Part shown: piece by piece, positions 1 to 6,887 of the stretch
How positions within the stretch are numbered: the first letter of the stretch is position 1
Layout: each line of letters opens with the position of its first letter
From: Planctomycetaceae bacterium
Lineage (GTDB): Bacteria > Planctomycetota > Planctomycetia > Planctomycetales > Planctomycetaceae
Assembly: GCA_016795125.1 (NCBI GenBank)
Contig: JAEUIG010000179.1
Location: 1-18,349, forward strand
Reading direction: 5' to 3'
DNA length: 18,349 nt
Position numbers and translations under genes: made by a program
Notes under the pieces: model-generated
What the model was told of the DNA's origin: nothing
Database searches by the model: none
Seen by the model: the letters and a program-made list of their open reading frames with translations, nothing else

Positions 1-270
1 CGTGTCTCCCTTGTCATCGTAGGTAATCAGCCTGACCTGTTTGCCGTTGATCCCGCCGGCGGCATTGATTTCTTCAACCGCCAGTCGAATGCCATTGTCC
101 GTGGACTGGCCGAACGTCGCTTCCGAGCCGGTCATGGAACCATAGTGTCCGATCAGGATTTCGTTCGGATCGGCGGCCCCGTTTTGAGTCGTGCTGGAGC
201 TGTTCGGGCAGCCGGAAAAGGCGGCCACAGCGAGCAAGAGCACAGATGTTCGGAAACGCAAAAGGGACAT
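1..270 (-). CDS. Branched-chain amino acid-type ABC transporter substrate-binding lipoprotein (partial, N-terminal 90 aa)
   Basis: On the minus strand an ATG at 270-268 opens a frame with no stop that runs off the left edge; 90 codons are visible. The N-terminus is a lipoprotein signal peptide: a basic start, a hydrophobic run (LLLAVAAF) and a lipobox FSGC with the lipidated Cys at residue 21. A Ser/Thr/Asn-rich linker follows. The mature start reads EILIGHYGSMTGSEATFGQ, then a segment with GIRLAVEEINAAGGINGK. This is the characteristic beginning of type I periplasmic binding proteins of the LivJ/LivK family, which capture branched-chain amino acids, amides or related small molecules outside the membrane for an ABC importer. 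The ligand cannot be told from this fragment. The gene is divergent from the SufR-like gene. I see no strong Shine-Dalgarno. The family call is firm; substrate is unknown. Confidence 0.85.
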   Translation of the reverse strand, partial: MSLLRFRTSVLLLAVAAFSGCPNSSSTTQNGAADPNEILIGHYGSMTGSEATFGQSTDNGIRLAVEEINAAGGINGKQVRLITYDDKGDT

Positions 271-327
271 GGGAATACCTGTCGTAGTGGCTGGCGAGCA
301 CTCGTCGGCATTGACGGAACCGCCAAT

Positions 328-356
328 AGGTTAAGCAGATTCGACGATGGCGTCAA
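328..356 (-). promoter_or_regulatory. Candidate sigma70 promoter for the substrate-binding protein gene
   Basis: Read on the minus strand, TTGACG (complement of 351-356) is followed after 17 nt by TAACCT (complement of 328-333). The -35 is good and the -10 is weak. Transcription would start near 321 and leave a leader of about 50 nt before the ATG at 270. Prediction by eye only. Confidence 0.3.
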
Positions 357-387
357 AAGGCAGATCAGGACCGGGGGTTTTTCACAT

Positions 388-425
388 AGTCGGTTGTCAT
401 AAATGCCGACTCCTCTAAAATGAGG
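388..425 (+). promoter_or_regulatory. Promoter with overlapping inverted repeat upstream of the SufR-like gene
   Basis: TTGTCA (394-399) and TAAAAT (416-421) are spaced by 16 nt and form a convincing sigma70-type promoter pointing at the SufR-like gene and the suf block. An inverted repeat AGTCGG (388-393) / CCGACT (406-411) spans the -35 and spacer, and a smaller dyad CCTC (412-415) / GAGG (422-425) brackets the -10. A dyad in this position is what an autorepressor would use. The cyanobacterial SufR operator pattern CAAC-N6-GTTG is not present here, so the operator assignment is inference from position. Confidence 0.5.
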
Positions 426-430
426 CTGTC

Positions 431-1138
431 GTGACTTCGCTGAGCGGTCCTTCAGAAGCGCGGCTCCGAAACCGTCGTTACATGCTTTCGCCTCGAAACG
501 AACACACTGCGCCGCCCAATTCGGCCGATCGGCTGTTGATTGAGCAGATCCGGCAGGGTGCGGAGACGGTTCGGGAACTGTGTGCGGCAGGTGGCGTCAC
601 CGCGACGGCCATTCGCCAGCGATTGAGCCGGCTGGAAGCGGCGGGTCTCGTTGAGAAACAAAGTATTTCGGGCGGCCGCGGCCGCCCCAGAAACGCGTAT
701 CGCGTCACAGAACTGGGTTGCCGGCAACTGGGCAGCAAGGTGGACGACCTCGCCGTGGTCCTGTGGAGCGCCATCACGGGCACCGAGGAGCCGGAACTCC
801 GGGAGCGGTTGTTTTCGCGGCTGCGGGAATCCATGCGCGAGCGTTATGGACGCGGCGTGACGGCCACCAGCGTCTCGGACCGGATGCAGCAGTTGTGCAC
901 GACGCTGCACGATCAGGGTTTTCCGGTGCAGTTTGTCAGCGGCGACTCCGGGACGTCTCCAGTGCTGCGGGAAACGCACTGCCCGTATCACGAGATCTCC
1001 AGCCACGATGCGGGGATCTGCGAGCTGGAGCGGGCGGTGTATTCGGACGTGCTGGGAGCGCCGGTCGAATTGAAGTCGTGCTGCCGGGAGGGAGAAGGCT
1101 GTTGCCAGTTTGAAGTGGCATTGTCCGGCGGTTCGTAA
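431..1138 (+). CDS. sufR: SufR-like Fe-S sensing transcriptional repressor
   Basis: This 235-aa protein has an N-terminal winged helix-turn-helix (about residues 33-92: LLIEQIRQGAETVRELCAAG, then TATAIRQRLSRLEAAGLV and a Gly/Arg wing GGRGRPRNAY). It has a Cys-rich C-terminus with C184-PY, C197 (CX12C), C217, C218, C224 and C225. This is the architecture of SufR, the repressor of suf operons in cyanobacteria and actinobacteria. SufR binds a [4Fe-4S] cluster through C-terminal cysteines and loses repression when the cluster is lost. Its place as first gene before sufC and sufB supports the call. The doubled CC-X5-CC tail differs from the simpler cysteine spacing I recall for cyanobacterial SufR. 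The GTG at 431 lies only about 10 nt after the predicted -10, so the ATG at 482 (residue 18, before the HTH) is a realistic alternative start. Confidence 0.8.
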   Translation: MTSLSGPSEARLRNRRYMLSPRNEHTAPPNSADRLLIEQIRQGAETVRELCAAGGVTATAIRQRLSRLEAAGLVEKQSISGGRGRPRNAYRVTELGCRQLGSKVDDLAVVLWSAITGTEEPELRERLFSRLRESMRERYGRGVTATSVSDRMQQLCTTLHDQGFPVQFVSGDSGTSPVLRETHCPYHEISSHDAGICELERAVYSDVLGAPVELKSCCREGEGCCQFEVALSGGS

Positions 1139-1274
1139 AGGTGGGAATCCTGAGGGCACCGGTTGTCGCCGGTGTGGGGACGGATACAGTGCAGAAACAG
1201 CAGAAATTCGCCGCGTTCCGGGCGTAGCGCCTGCGGACGCGGAGCACATTGGCACTTCAAGAGGATTGCGAGCA

Positions 1275-1826
1275 ATGTCGCCGATCGAAGGGAAGTTTGA
1301 GGAAGGCTTCATCATGACGTCGCTGGAGCAGGCCATGAACTGGGCCCGGCAGTCCAGCGTGTGGCCGATGACATTCGGCCTGGCGTGCTGCGCAATCGAA
1401 ATGATGGCGGCCGGAGCCAGCCGGTTCGACATCGACCGGTTCGGGGCCGGGGCGTTCCGCGCCACGCCGCGGCAGGCGGACCTGATGATCGTTGCCGGCA
1501 CGGTGACGTACAAAATGGCGAGCCGCGTGCGCCGGCTCTACGAACAGATGCCCGATCCGAAGTACGTGATCGCCATGGGCGCCTGCACCGTCGGCGGCGG
1601 CCCGTACTTCAAGTACGGCTATCACGTCGTGAAGGGCGTGGACCTCGTCGTACCCGTTGACGTGTACGTCCCGGGCTGCCCGCCGCGCCCCGAAGCGCTG
1701 CTCGAAGGCCTGATGCGAATCCAGGACAAGATCAAGTCGAAGAAGATCACCAAGGGTTCGACGGACCTCCTGCCGGTGCCGCACCACACCGGATATGTGC
1801 AGGAGCCGGAATTGATTAACGCGTAA
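1275..1826 (+). CDS. nuoB: NADH-quinone oxidoreductase subunit B (NuoB), orphan
   Basis: This 183-aa protein is a full-length NuoB/PSST homologue, the complex I subunit that carries the terminal [4Fe-4S] cluster N2 at the quinone site on the cytoplasmic face of the membrane. The four cluster ligands are visible: C38-C39 in GLACCAIEM, C104 in MGACTVGGGPY, and C135 in YVPGCPPRPEAL. The start at 1275 is chosen because MSPIEGKFEEGF matches where the family begins and GAGGA lies 9 nt upstream (1261-1265); the reading frame is open further 5' but without family resemblance. No nuoA, nuoC or nuoD lies beside it. The neighbours are the SufR-like gene 136 nt upstream and sufC downstream, so it sits inside an Fe-S assembly block. 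It could serve complex I encoded elsewhere or be a paralogue in another complex. Confidence 0.9.
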   Translation: MSPIEGKFEEGFIMTSLEQAMNWARQSSVWPMTFGLACCAIEMMAAGASRFDIDRFGAGAFRATPRQADLMIVAGTVTYKMASRVRRLYEQMPDPKYVIAMGACTVGGGPYFKYGYHVVKGVDLVVPVDVYVPGCPPRPEALLEGLMRIQDKIKSKKITKGSTDLLPVPHHTGYVQEPELINA

Positions 1827-1880
1827 GGAATGGGGCAGACGCCAGACTTCAATTCAATCACCGACAACCGAAAACGATCG

Positions 1881-2705
1881 ATGCCTGCTCTGCTGAAGAT
1901 TGAGGACCTGCACGTTTCCGTCGGCGAGACGCCGATACTCCGCGGCGTGAACCTCGAAGTCCGCCAGGGGGAGATCCATGCGCTGATGGGACCCAACGGG
2001 TCCGGCAAGAGCACGCTGGCGTACGTCCTCGTCGGTCACCCGAAGTACGAAGTCACGCAAGGGTCGATCACCATCGACGGCGTCGATCTGGCCGACCTCG
2101 ATCCGAGCGAACGCGCCCGGCTGGGGCTGTTCCTCGCGTTCCAGTACCCCGTCACGATTCCGGGCGTCAAGGTCGCGGACTTTCTGCGGCATGCGATCAC
2201 CAACGTTCGCAATCCCAACCGGAAGGAAGGGGAAGAACTGATCGGCATGCGCGAGTTCCGCAAGGAACTGCGGGACACGATGAACGAGCTCAACATCGAC
2301 GCCGATTTCGCCCGCCGGTACCTCAACGAAGGCTTCTCCGGAGGGGAAAAGAAGCGGATGGAAATCCTGCAGCTCGCCATGCTGCGGCCGAAGTTTGCGA
2401 TTCTCGACGAAACCGACAGCGGACTCGACAGCGACGCCGTGCGGGTGGTCAGCGAAGGGATCCGCAAGCTGATGGGCCCTCACATGGGCGTGCTGATGAT
2501 TACGCACCACGAGCGTCTGCTGGAATTCAACCCGCCGGATTTCACCCACGTGATCCTGGCCGGTCGCGTGGTGGAATCGGCCAAGGGGGGCGACCTGGCG
2601 CACGACATTCACGCCAACGGCTATGCGGCGGTTCGCGAACGGCATCCGGTGGAAGCGGCCGAGGAACAGGCGGCCAGTAAAGAGAAGGAGCCGGCAACGA
2701 CTTGA
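1881..2705 (+). CDS. sufC: Fe-S cluster assembly ATPase SufC
   Basis: This 274-aa ABC-type ATPase powers the SufBC(D) scaffold that builds iron-sulfur clusters in the cytoplasm. The motifs appear in order: Walker A GPNGSGKST (37-45), Q-loop in AFQYPV (Q88), signature FSGGEKKR (152-159), Walker B with ILDETDSGLD (174-183), and H-loop ITHHER (H209). The 'DETDSGLD' and 'GFSGGEKKR' strings are characteristic of SufC rather than of transport ABC proteins. I prefer the ATG at 1881 because MPALLKIEDLHVSV aligns with known SufC starts. An in-frame ATG at 1830 would add 17 residues and sits 3 nt after the nuoB stop. The C-terminus carries about 20 extra charged residues (EAAEEQAASKEKEPATT). It is closely packed with nuoB upstream and with a Uma2 gene downstream. 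Confidence 0.95.
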   Translation: MPALLKIEDLHVSVGETPILRGVNLEVRQGEIHALMGPNGSGKSTLAYVLVGHPKYEVTQGSITIDGVDLADLDPSERARLGLFLAFQYPVTIPGVKVADFLRHAITNVRNPNRKEGEELIGMREFRKELRDTMNELNIDADFARRYLNEGFSGGEKKRMEILQLAMLRPKFAILDETDSGLDSDAVRVVSEGIRKLMGPHMGVLMITHHERLLEFNPPDFTHVILAGRVVESAKGGDLAHDIHANGYAAVRERHPVEAAEEQAASKEKEPATT

Positions 2706-2742
2706 TTCGAAGCCTGTTCGATTGAGAACCGGAGGTTGTGCC

Positions 2743-3441
2743 ATGTCCATCGCCACTTTGACGCCGTCCGCAGATTCTGTGGATGACGTTGCACCGGCCA
2801 CGTTTGCCGACCTGCTTGAGCGGCTGGGGGGCGTTCCTCCGGAACGGATTCGGTTGCAACCGCCGCCGGGGACTGCGACCGAAGCCGATGCCCTTGCCAA
2901 CGAACATTGCGAACTGATCGACGGCGTGCTCGTGGAGAAAGCGATGGGCTATCCCGATAGCCGGATCGGACAGGTCATTGCATCCTACCTCGAGATATGG
3001 CTCGCTCAGTCCAAGCTCGGATTCGTCATCGGCGACGGCGCGATGACCCGCATGCAGACGGGAAACATGCGAATACCGGATGTCTGTGTGACGCTTTGGA
3101 CCCGAGTCGGCGGCACCGAGGTTCCCGGGGAGCAGATCAGCGGAGTTGTTCCCGATATCGCAATCGAAGTGCTCAGCCCTCGCAACACGGAGCGGGAAAT
3201 TGAGCGAAAGCGGCTGGAGTTCTTCGACTCGGGGACGGAACAAGTCTGGATTGTGCGGCCGCGAACACAAACAATTGATGTGTGGACCAGTGTCAGCCAG
3301 ATGTCCGTTCTCGGGATCGCCGACAGTTTGAATGGAGCGCCAGTGCTGCCTGGATTTCAGGTACAGGTGCTCGAAGTATTTGAAGCGGCCCGGCGCGGGC
3401 ACATCGATCTGAACATCGTCCGCGCCTGGATGAACAACTGA
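2743..3441 (+). CDS. Uma2 family protein (PD-(D/E)XK nuclease fold)
   Basis: The 232-aa product matches the Uma2 (DUF820) family, which has a restriction-endonuclease-like fold and mostly unknown function. Visible signature segments are NEHCELIDGVLVEK (53-66), MRIPDVCV with D113, PDIAIEVLSPRN with E142, and ERKRLEFFDSGTEQVWIVRP with K156. D113, E142 and the following Lys are the expected catalytic-site positions. The start is fixed by a good ribosome binding site: GGAGG at 2731-2735, 7 nt before the ATG. The frame is open upstream but overlaps sufC. Uma2 genes are strongly expanded in cyanobacteria and planctomycetes and are often scattered. What is odd here is that it splits sufC from sufB in the same orientation with short gaps (37 nt and 57 nt), so it is probably co-transcribed. 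Role in Fe-S assembly, if any, is unknown. Confidence 0.85.
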   Translation: MSIATLTPSADSVDDVAPATFADLLERLGGVPPERIRLQPPPGTATEADALANEHCELIDGVLVEKAMGYPDSRIGQVIASYLEIWLAQSKLGFVIGDGAMTRMQTGNMRIPDVCVTLWTRVGGTEVPGEQISGVVPDIAIEVLSPRNTEREIERKRLEFFDSGTEQVWIVRPRTQTIDVWTSVSQMSVLGIADSLNGAPVLPGFQVQVLEVFEAARRGHIDLNIVRAWMNN

Positions 3442-3442
3442 A

Positions 3443-3464
3443 CGGACGCCGCTCCGGCGTGCCG
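3443..3464 (+). other. GC-rich hairpin between uma2 and sufB
   Basis: ACGCCG (3446-3451), loop CTC, CGGCGT (3455-3460) forms a perfect 6-bp stem. It extends through CGG/CCG with a one-base bulge to 9 bp in all. No T-tract follows, so it is unlikely to be an intrinsic terminator. It may instead stabilise or process the suf transcript. Confidence 0.4.
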
Positions 3465-3498
3465 TCAAGGAATATCCTGATTACTGAAAGTGCGACTT

Positions 3499-4923
3499 AT
3501 GCCTGCCACGGAAACGCTTGTCGCTGAAAAGCCGGACGTTGGAGTCGGCGACTACCAGTTCGGATTTCACGATCCGACCGACAAATACGCCTTCACGTCT
3601 CGCCGCGGACTCGACCGTGACATCGTCGCCCAGATTTCCGAATTGAAGGGCGAACCGGCGTGGATGCGCGACTTCCGCCTGAAGTCGTTCGAGATCTTCG
3701 AGTCGAAGCCCATGCCGAACTGGGGCGGCGACATGTCGGGCATCGACTTCCAGAACATCTTTTATTACGTCCGCGCGTCGGACAAGCAGGAGAAATCCTG
3801 GGACGACGTGCCGGAGGACATCCGCAAGACGTACGAACGGCTCGGAATTCCCGAAGCCGAGCGCAAGTACCTGTCGGGCGTGAAGGCCCAGTACGAATCC
3901 GAAGTCGTCTACGGCTCGCTCGTCGAGGACCTTGCCAAGCAGGGCGTCCTGTTCACCGACACCGATTCCGCCCTCAAGCAGTATCCGGAGATTTTCCGCG
4001 AGCACTTCGGCACGATCATCCCCCCCAGCGACAACAAGTTCGCGGCGCTGAACTCGGCCGTGTGGTCGGGAGGCTCATTCATTTACGTCCCGCCGGGCGT
4101 GAAGATCGAGTTCCCGCTGCAGGCGTACTTCCGCATCAACACCCAGAACATGGGTCAGTTCGAGCGGACGCTGATCATCGTCGATGAAGGCGCCAGCGTG
4201 CATTACGTCGAAGGCTGCACCGCCCCGACGTACTCCAGCGATTCGCTGCATTCGGCGGTCGTGGAGATTGTCGTCAAGCGTCGCGGCCGCTGCCGGTATA
4301 CGACGATCCAGAACTGGTCGAACAACGTCTACAACCTCGTCACCAAGCGGGCGATGGCGTACGGCGATGCACTCATGGAGTGGATCGACGGCAACCTCGG
4401 TTCGAAGCTGACGATGAAGTACCCGGCCGTCTGGCTGATGGAGCCGGGCGCCCGGGGCGAGACGCTGTCGATCGCCTTTGCGGGCGACGGCCAGCACCAG
4501 GACGCCGGCGCGAAGATGGTCCACATGGCGCCGCACACGTCGAGCCGGATCGTCTCCAAGTCGATCAGCAAGGACGGCGGCCGGGCCAGCTACCGCGGAC
4601 TGGTGAAAGTCGGCGACGGCGCGACCGACTGCAAGAGCAACGTCGTCTGCGACGCGCTGATCCTCGATTCGGAGAGCCGCAGCGACACTTACCCGTACAT
4701 TGAGGTCGCCGAGGACGACGTGTCGATCGAGCACGAGGCGAGCGTCTCGAAGATCGCGGAAGAGCAGCTGCTGTACCTGATGAGCCGCGGGCTGACCGAG
4801 GCGGAAGCATCGAGCATGATCGTCACCGGCTTCATCGAGCCGCTGGTGAAGGAGTTGCCGATGGAGTACGCCGTGGAGCTGAACCGGCTGATCGAGCTGC
4901 AGATGGAGGGGAGCGTGGGGTAA
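3499..4923 (+). CDS. sufB: Fe-S cluster assembly scaffold protein SufB
   Basis: The 474-aa product is a full-length SufB, the beta-helix scaffold on which sulfur and iron are assembled into a cluster in complex with SufC. Recognisable segments are the N-terminal YAFTSRRGLDRDIVAQIS, PMPNWGGDMSGIDF, the core PPGVKIEFPLQAYFRIN, EGCTAP (C240, at the position of an E. coli SufB core cysteine), and the C-terminal SNVVCDALIL (C384, equivalent to the sulfur-accepting Cys of E. coli SufB) followed by SIEHEASVSKI (E411, H412, E413). I use the ATG at 3499; a GTG at 3490 is in frame three codons earlier. The gene is separated from sufC by a Uma2 gene and is not followed by sufD or sufS. It is probably in one operon under the SufR-like regulator. 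Confidence 0.95.
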   Translation: MPATETLVAEKPDVGVGDYQFGFHDPTDKYAFTSRRGLDRDIVAQISELKGEPAWMRDFRLKSFEIFESKPMPNWGGDMSGIDFQNIFYYVRASDKQEKSWDDVPEDIRKTYERLGIPEAERKYLSGVKAQYESEVVYGSLVEDLAKQGVLFTDTDSALKQYPEIFREHFGTIIPPSDNKFAALNSAVWSGGSFIYVPPGVKIEFPLQAYFRINTQNMGQFERTLIIVDEGASVHYVEGCTAPTYSSDSLHSAVVEIVVKRRGRCRYTTIQNWSNNVYNLVTKRAMAYGDALMEWIDGNLGSKLTMKYPAVWLMEPGARGETLSIAFAGDGQHQDAGAKMVHMAPHTSSRIVSKSISKDGGRASYRGLVKVGDGATDCKSNVVCDALILDSESRSDTYPYIEVAEDDVSIEHEASVSKIAEEQLLYLMSRGLTEAEASSMIVTGFIEPLVKELPMEYAVELNRLIELQMEGSVG

Positions 4924-4932
4924 GGTAGCGAG

Positions 4933-4953
4933 CCGGAGGGCTTGGCCCTCCGG
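4933..4953 (+). repeat. Perfect palindromic hairpin downstream of sufB
   Basis: CCGGAGGGC (4933-4941), loop TTG, GCCCTCCGG (4945-4953) is a 9-bp perfect GC-rich stem beginning 10 nt after the sufB stop. No U-tract follows. It has the look of a short intergenic palindromic repeat or a transcript 3'-end stabiliser rather than a classic terminator. Confidence 0.5.
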
Positions 4954-4984
4954 TGCGACCAAGCCACATGATCCGCCGATTCAA

Positions 4985-5707
4985 ATGCCTCGGCGAAAAC
5001 CCCCACCCCTGCCGCAGCCGCTGCAATACCTCCAGCGGTTTGTCAACGCACTCGCCAAGTTCCGTCCCGACGACCTCAACGAAGATGTCGACGGTGGTCC
5101 GCTCGAACTTCTGGTACGCCAGCGGATTGATGGACTGAATCTGAAGACGGCGCGTGCGGCGATCAAGGCCGACCGGAATCAGTTGGAGACGTGGCTGCGC
5201 GAACTCGGCGACGGGATGCACCCTGCTTACTGGGTGCTTGGCTACCTGTCGGCTCCCCGTCTGGTCGACGAACTCCGGGCGCCGCCGGAGCCGGATCCCG
5301 TCTGGCCGGTGATCACATTCGACGCACCGCCCGGCTGGAAAACGGAAGCCGCCCAGAACACGATTGGGCTGCGCAAGGGGAAACTCGTCGGACAGATCGT
5401 GGTCATTGACGAAATGTCGTTTCTGATACTTCAGAAGCAACACGACGTGCCCGTGCGATCAGCTCTGGAAGTCCGGCAACAGCAGTCCGATGTCGTTTTT
5501 GGCAGTTGCACCGGACGAAAGTACGTGATGGAGCATGTCGGCAAGCGCGTCGATTACCTGCTGCGCGTGCCGGATGGATTTGTCGACGTCATGGTGGACA
5601 GTCTCAAATCCGGCTTCGATGAATCCGAGCTCGAGTCCCGCCTGCATACGATCAAGGTGACGGGGGCCCAAGAGTTTTTCGATTCCGTGAACATGCGGCG
5701 CCGCTGA
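4985..5707 (+). CDS. Hypothetical protein (240 aa) downstream of sufB
   Basis: I do not recognise this protein. It is a soluble-looking 240-aa product with a basic, Pro-rich start (MPRRKPPPLPQP), a mixed helical region (12-75) and WLRELGDGMHPAYWVLGYLSAP (70-91). A beta-rich part follows at 107-150 (WPVITFDAPPGW, then KLVGQIVVIDEMSFLIL), and the C-terminus reads FGSCTGRKYVMEHVGKRVDYLLRVPDG (172-198). No signal peptide or membrane helix is evident. The composition and codon use look like genuine coding sequence of this genome. It lies 61 nt after sufB on the same strand, beyond a GC-rich hairpin, where SufD would often be found. It bears no resemblance to SufD, whose beta-helix repeats are absent. 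Confidence 0.65.
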   Translation: MPRRKPPPLPQPLQYLQRFVNALAKFRPDDLNEDVDGGPLELLVRQRIDGLNLKTARAAIKADRNQLETWLRELGDGMHPAYWVLGYLSAPRLVDELRAPPEPDPVWPVITFDAPPGWKTEAAQNTIGLRKGKLVGQIVVIDEMSFLILQKQHDVPVRSALEVRQQQSDVVFGSCTGRKYVMEHVGKRVDYLLRVPDGFVDVMVDSLKSGFDESELESRLHTIKVTGAQEFFDSVNMRRR

Positions 5708-5885
5708 GGCTCGGATCTCGCGGCGAATAGGCGCAGTTTCTGCCGAAGCGCCTGCGGAACGGCTCCGAATCGGCGATTGTCGTGTCGACGGCCGCACGCG
5801 TGGATTAATCTGTGTGTTCCCTCGCGACCGGCAGCGGTCGCCGAGCGGCTCTCCGCCAAACGGTCGATGCAATTCATTCGGGTCC

Positions 5886-6800
5886 ATGCTCCGTCTCGGC
5901 ATCGTCGATTTCGATTCGTCGCACTGCATTGAGTTTACGCGGCGGTTCAATCACGTCGGGATCTCGCCCGATCAGTGGGTTGATGGTGCGCGCATCGTCG
6001 CCGGGTGGCCGGGAACGTCGGATATGGCGCCGGAGCGAATTCCCGGCTTCCGGGAACAGATGGTCGCCGCCGGCGTTCCGCTGGTCGACGATCCCGCTCA
6101 ATTGATCGGCCAGGTCGACGGCGTACTGGTGCTGTCGCTGTGTGGAGCTGCGCACCTGGAACGCGCGCGCCCCTTTCTCGCGGCCGGCGTGCCGACCTAC
6201 GTCGACAAGCCGTTCGCCTGCATCCTCGCCGACACGCTCGAACTGCTGCAACTGGCCCAGTCCACCGGTACGGCGATGGCCTACGGATCAGGATTGCGAT
6301 TCTCCGACGACGTCGCCGACCTGCGCATGACCGTCAAGAGATCGGGAAGTCTACTTGGGGTGCTGACCTGCGGGCCGGCCAAGCGCTCGCCGATGAATCC
6401 GGGCCTGTTCCACTACGGGATTCATGCGGTCGAAGTGCTGTACTCGCTCATGGGCCCCGGCTGTACGGAAGTCACCACCACCTGGTCGGTTGACGCGGAA
6501 GTCGTGACCGGCCGCTGGGGCGACGGACGGCTCGCGAGCGTGCGTGGAGCGCGACGCGGAGCAACGGCGTACTCCGTCACGGCGTTCTGCGATCAGGCGG
6601 TGTTGCACCAGCAAATCTCGACACGGTTCGCCTACCGCAACCTGTGCCGCGAGATTGTGCACGCGCTCGGAACGAAAACATCCCTCGTCCCACACGTCGA
6701 AATTGAAGAAGTGGTCCGGTTTGTGCTCGCCGCGCAGCGTAGCGAAACGAGTGACGGTTGCCCGGTAAGTCTGCAGGATTCGGCACTGCTCTCCGCGTGA
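5886..6800 (+). CDS. Gfo/Idh/MocA-family oxidoreductase, variant
   Basis: This 304-aa protein resembles the Gfo/Idh/MocA superfamily of NAD(P)-dependent sugar and inositol dehydrogenases. Evidence is the N-terminal Rossmann-type start LRLGIVDFDSSH, a substrate-side helix AHLERARPFLAAG (89-101), the hallmark loop YVDKPFA (105-111, with K108 of the DKP/EKP motif), and a C-terminal FHYGIHAVEVLYSLMG (175-190) carrying H176 and H180. It is shorter than the usual 330-400 aa and lacks the canonical GxGxxG dinucleotide loop at its start. I chose the ATG at 5886 because homology begins there; an ATG at 5814 would add 24 unlikely residues. It stands about 180 nt after the preceding gene, which suggests its own promoter. 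Planctomycetes carry very many paralogues, so the substrate cannot be named. Confidence 0.8.
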   Translation: MLRLGIVDFDSSHCIEFTRRFNHVGISPDQWVDGARIVAGWPGTSDMAPERIPGFREQMVAAGVPLVDDPAQLIGQVDGVLVLSLCGAAHLERARPFLAAGVPTYVDKPFACILADTLELLQLAQSTGTAMAYGSGLRFSDDVADLRMTVKRSGSLLGVLTCGPAKRSPMNPGLFHYGIHAVEVLYSLMGPGCTEVTTTWSVDAEVVTGRWGDGRLASVRGARRGATAYSVTAFCDQAVLHQQISTRFAYRNLCREIVHALGTKTSLVPHVEIEEVVRFVLAAQRSETSDGCPVSLQDSALLSA

Positions 6801-6887
6801 CAGTCTTCACTCCAACGAAAGGCCGGCGCAGGACGCGCCTGTCCTCGAACCAAGCATCGGAACCCGTTCCGCGACACGGAGGTCGAA

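Noticed and set aside
388..411. Cyanobacterial-type SufR operator CAAC-N6-GTTG
   Set aside because: GTTG occurs at 393-396 but no CAAC lies 6 nt before it; only a different dyad is present.
1156..1175. Short dyad ACCGG/CCGGT between the SufR-like gene and nuoB as a terminator
   Set aside because: Only a 6-bp stem with no T-tract; too weak to call in GC-rich DNA.
452..1513. Long open frame on the minus strand (353 codons) opposite the SufR-like and nuoB genes
   Set aside because: It is antisense to two clearly recognised genes, shows no family signature, and is explained by high-GC codon bias leaving the opposite strand open.
1854..2900. Minus-strand 348-codon frame opposite sufC
   Set aside because: Opposite a certain sufC with all ABC motifs; composition typical of a shadow.
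5814..5885. Longer N-terminus for the Gfo/Idh/MocA protein from the ATG at 5814
   Set aside because: The added 24 residues are Pro/Arg/Ser-rich and precede the natural Rossmann start at LRLGIVDF.
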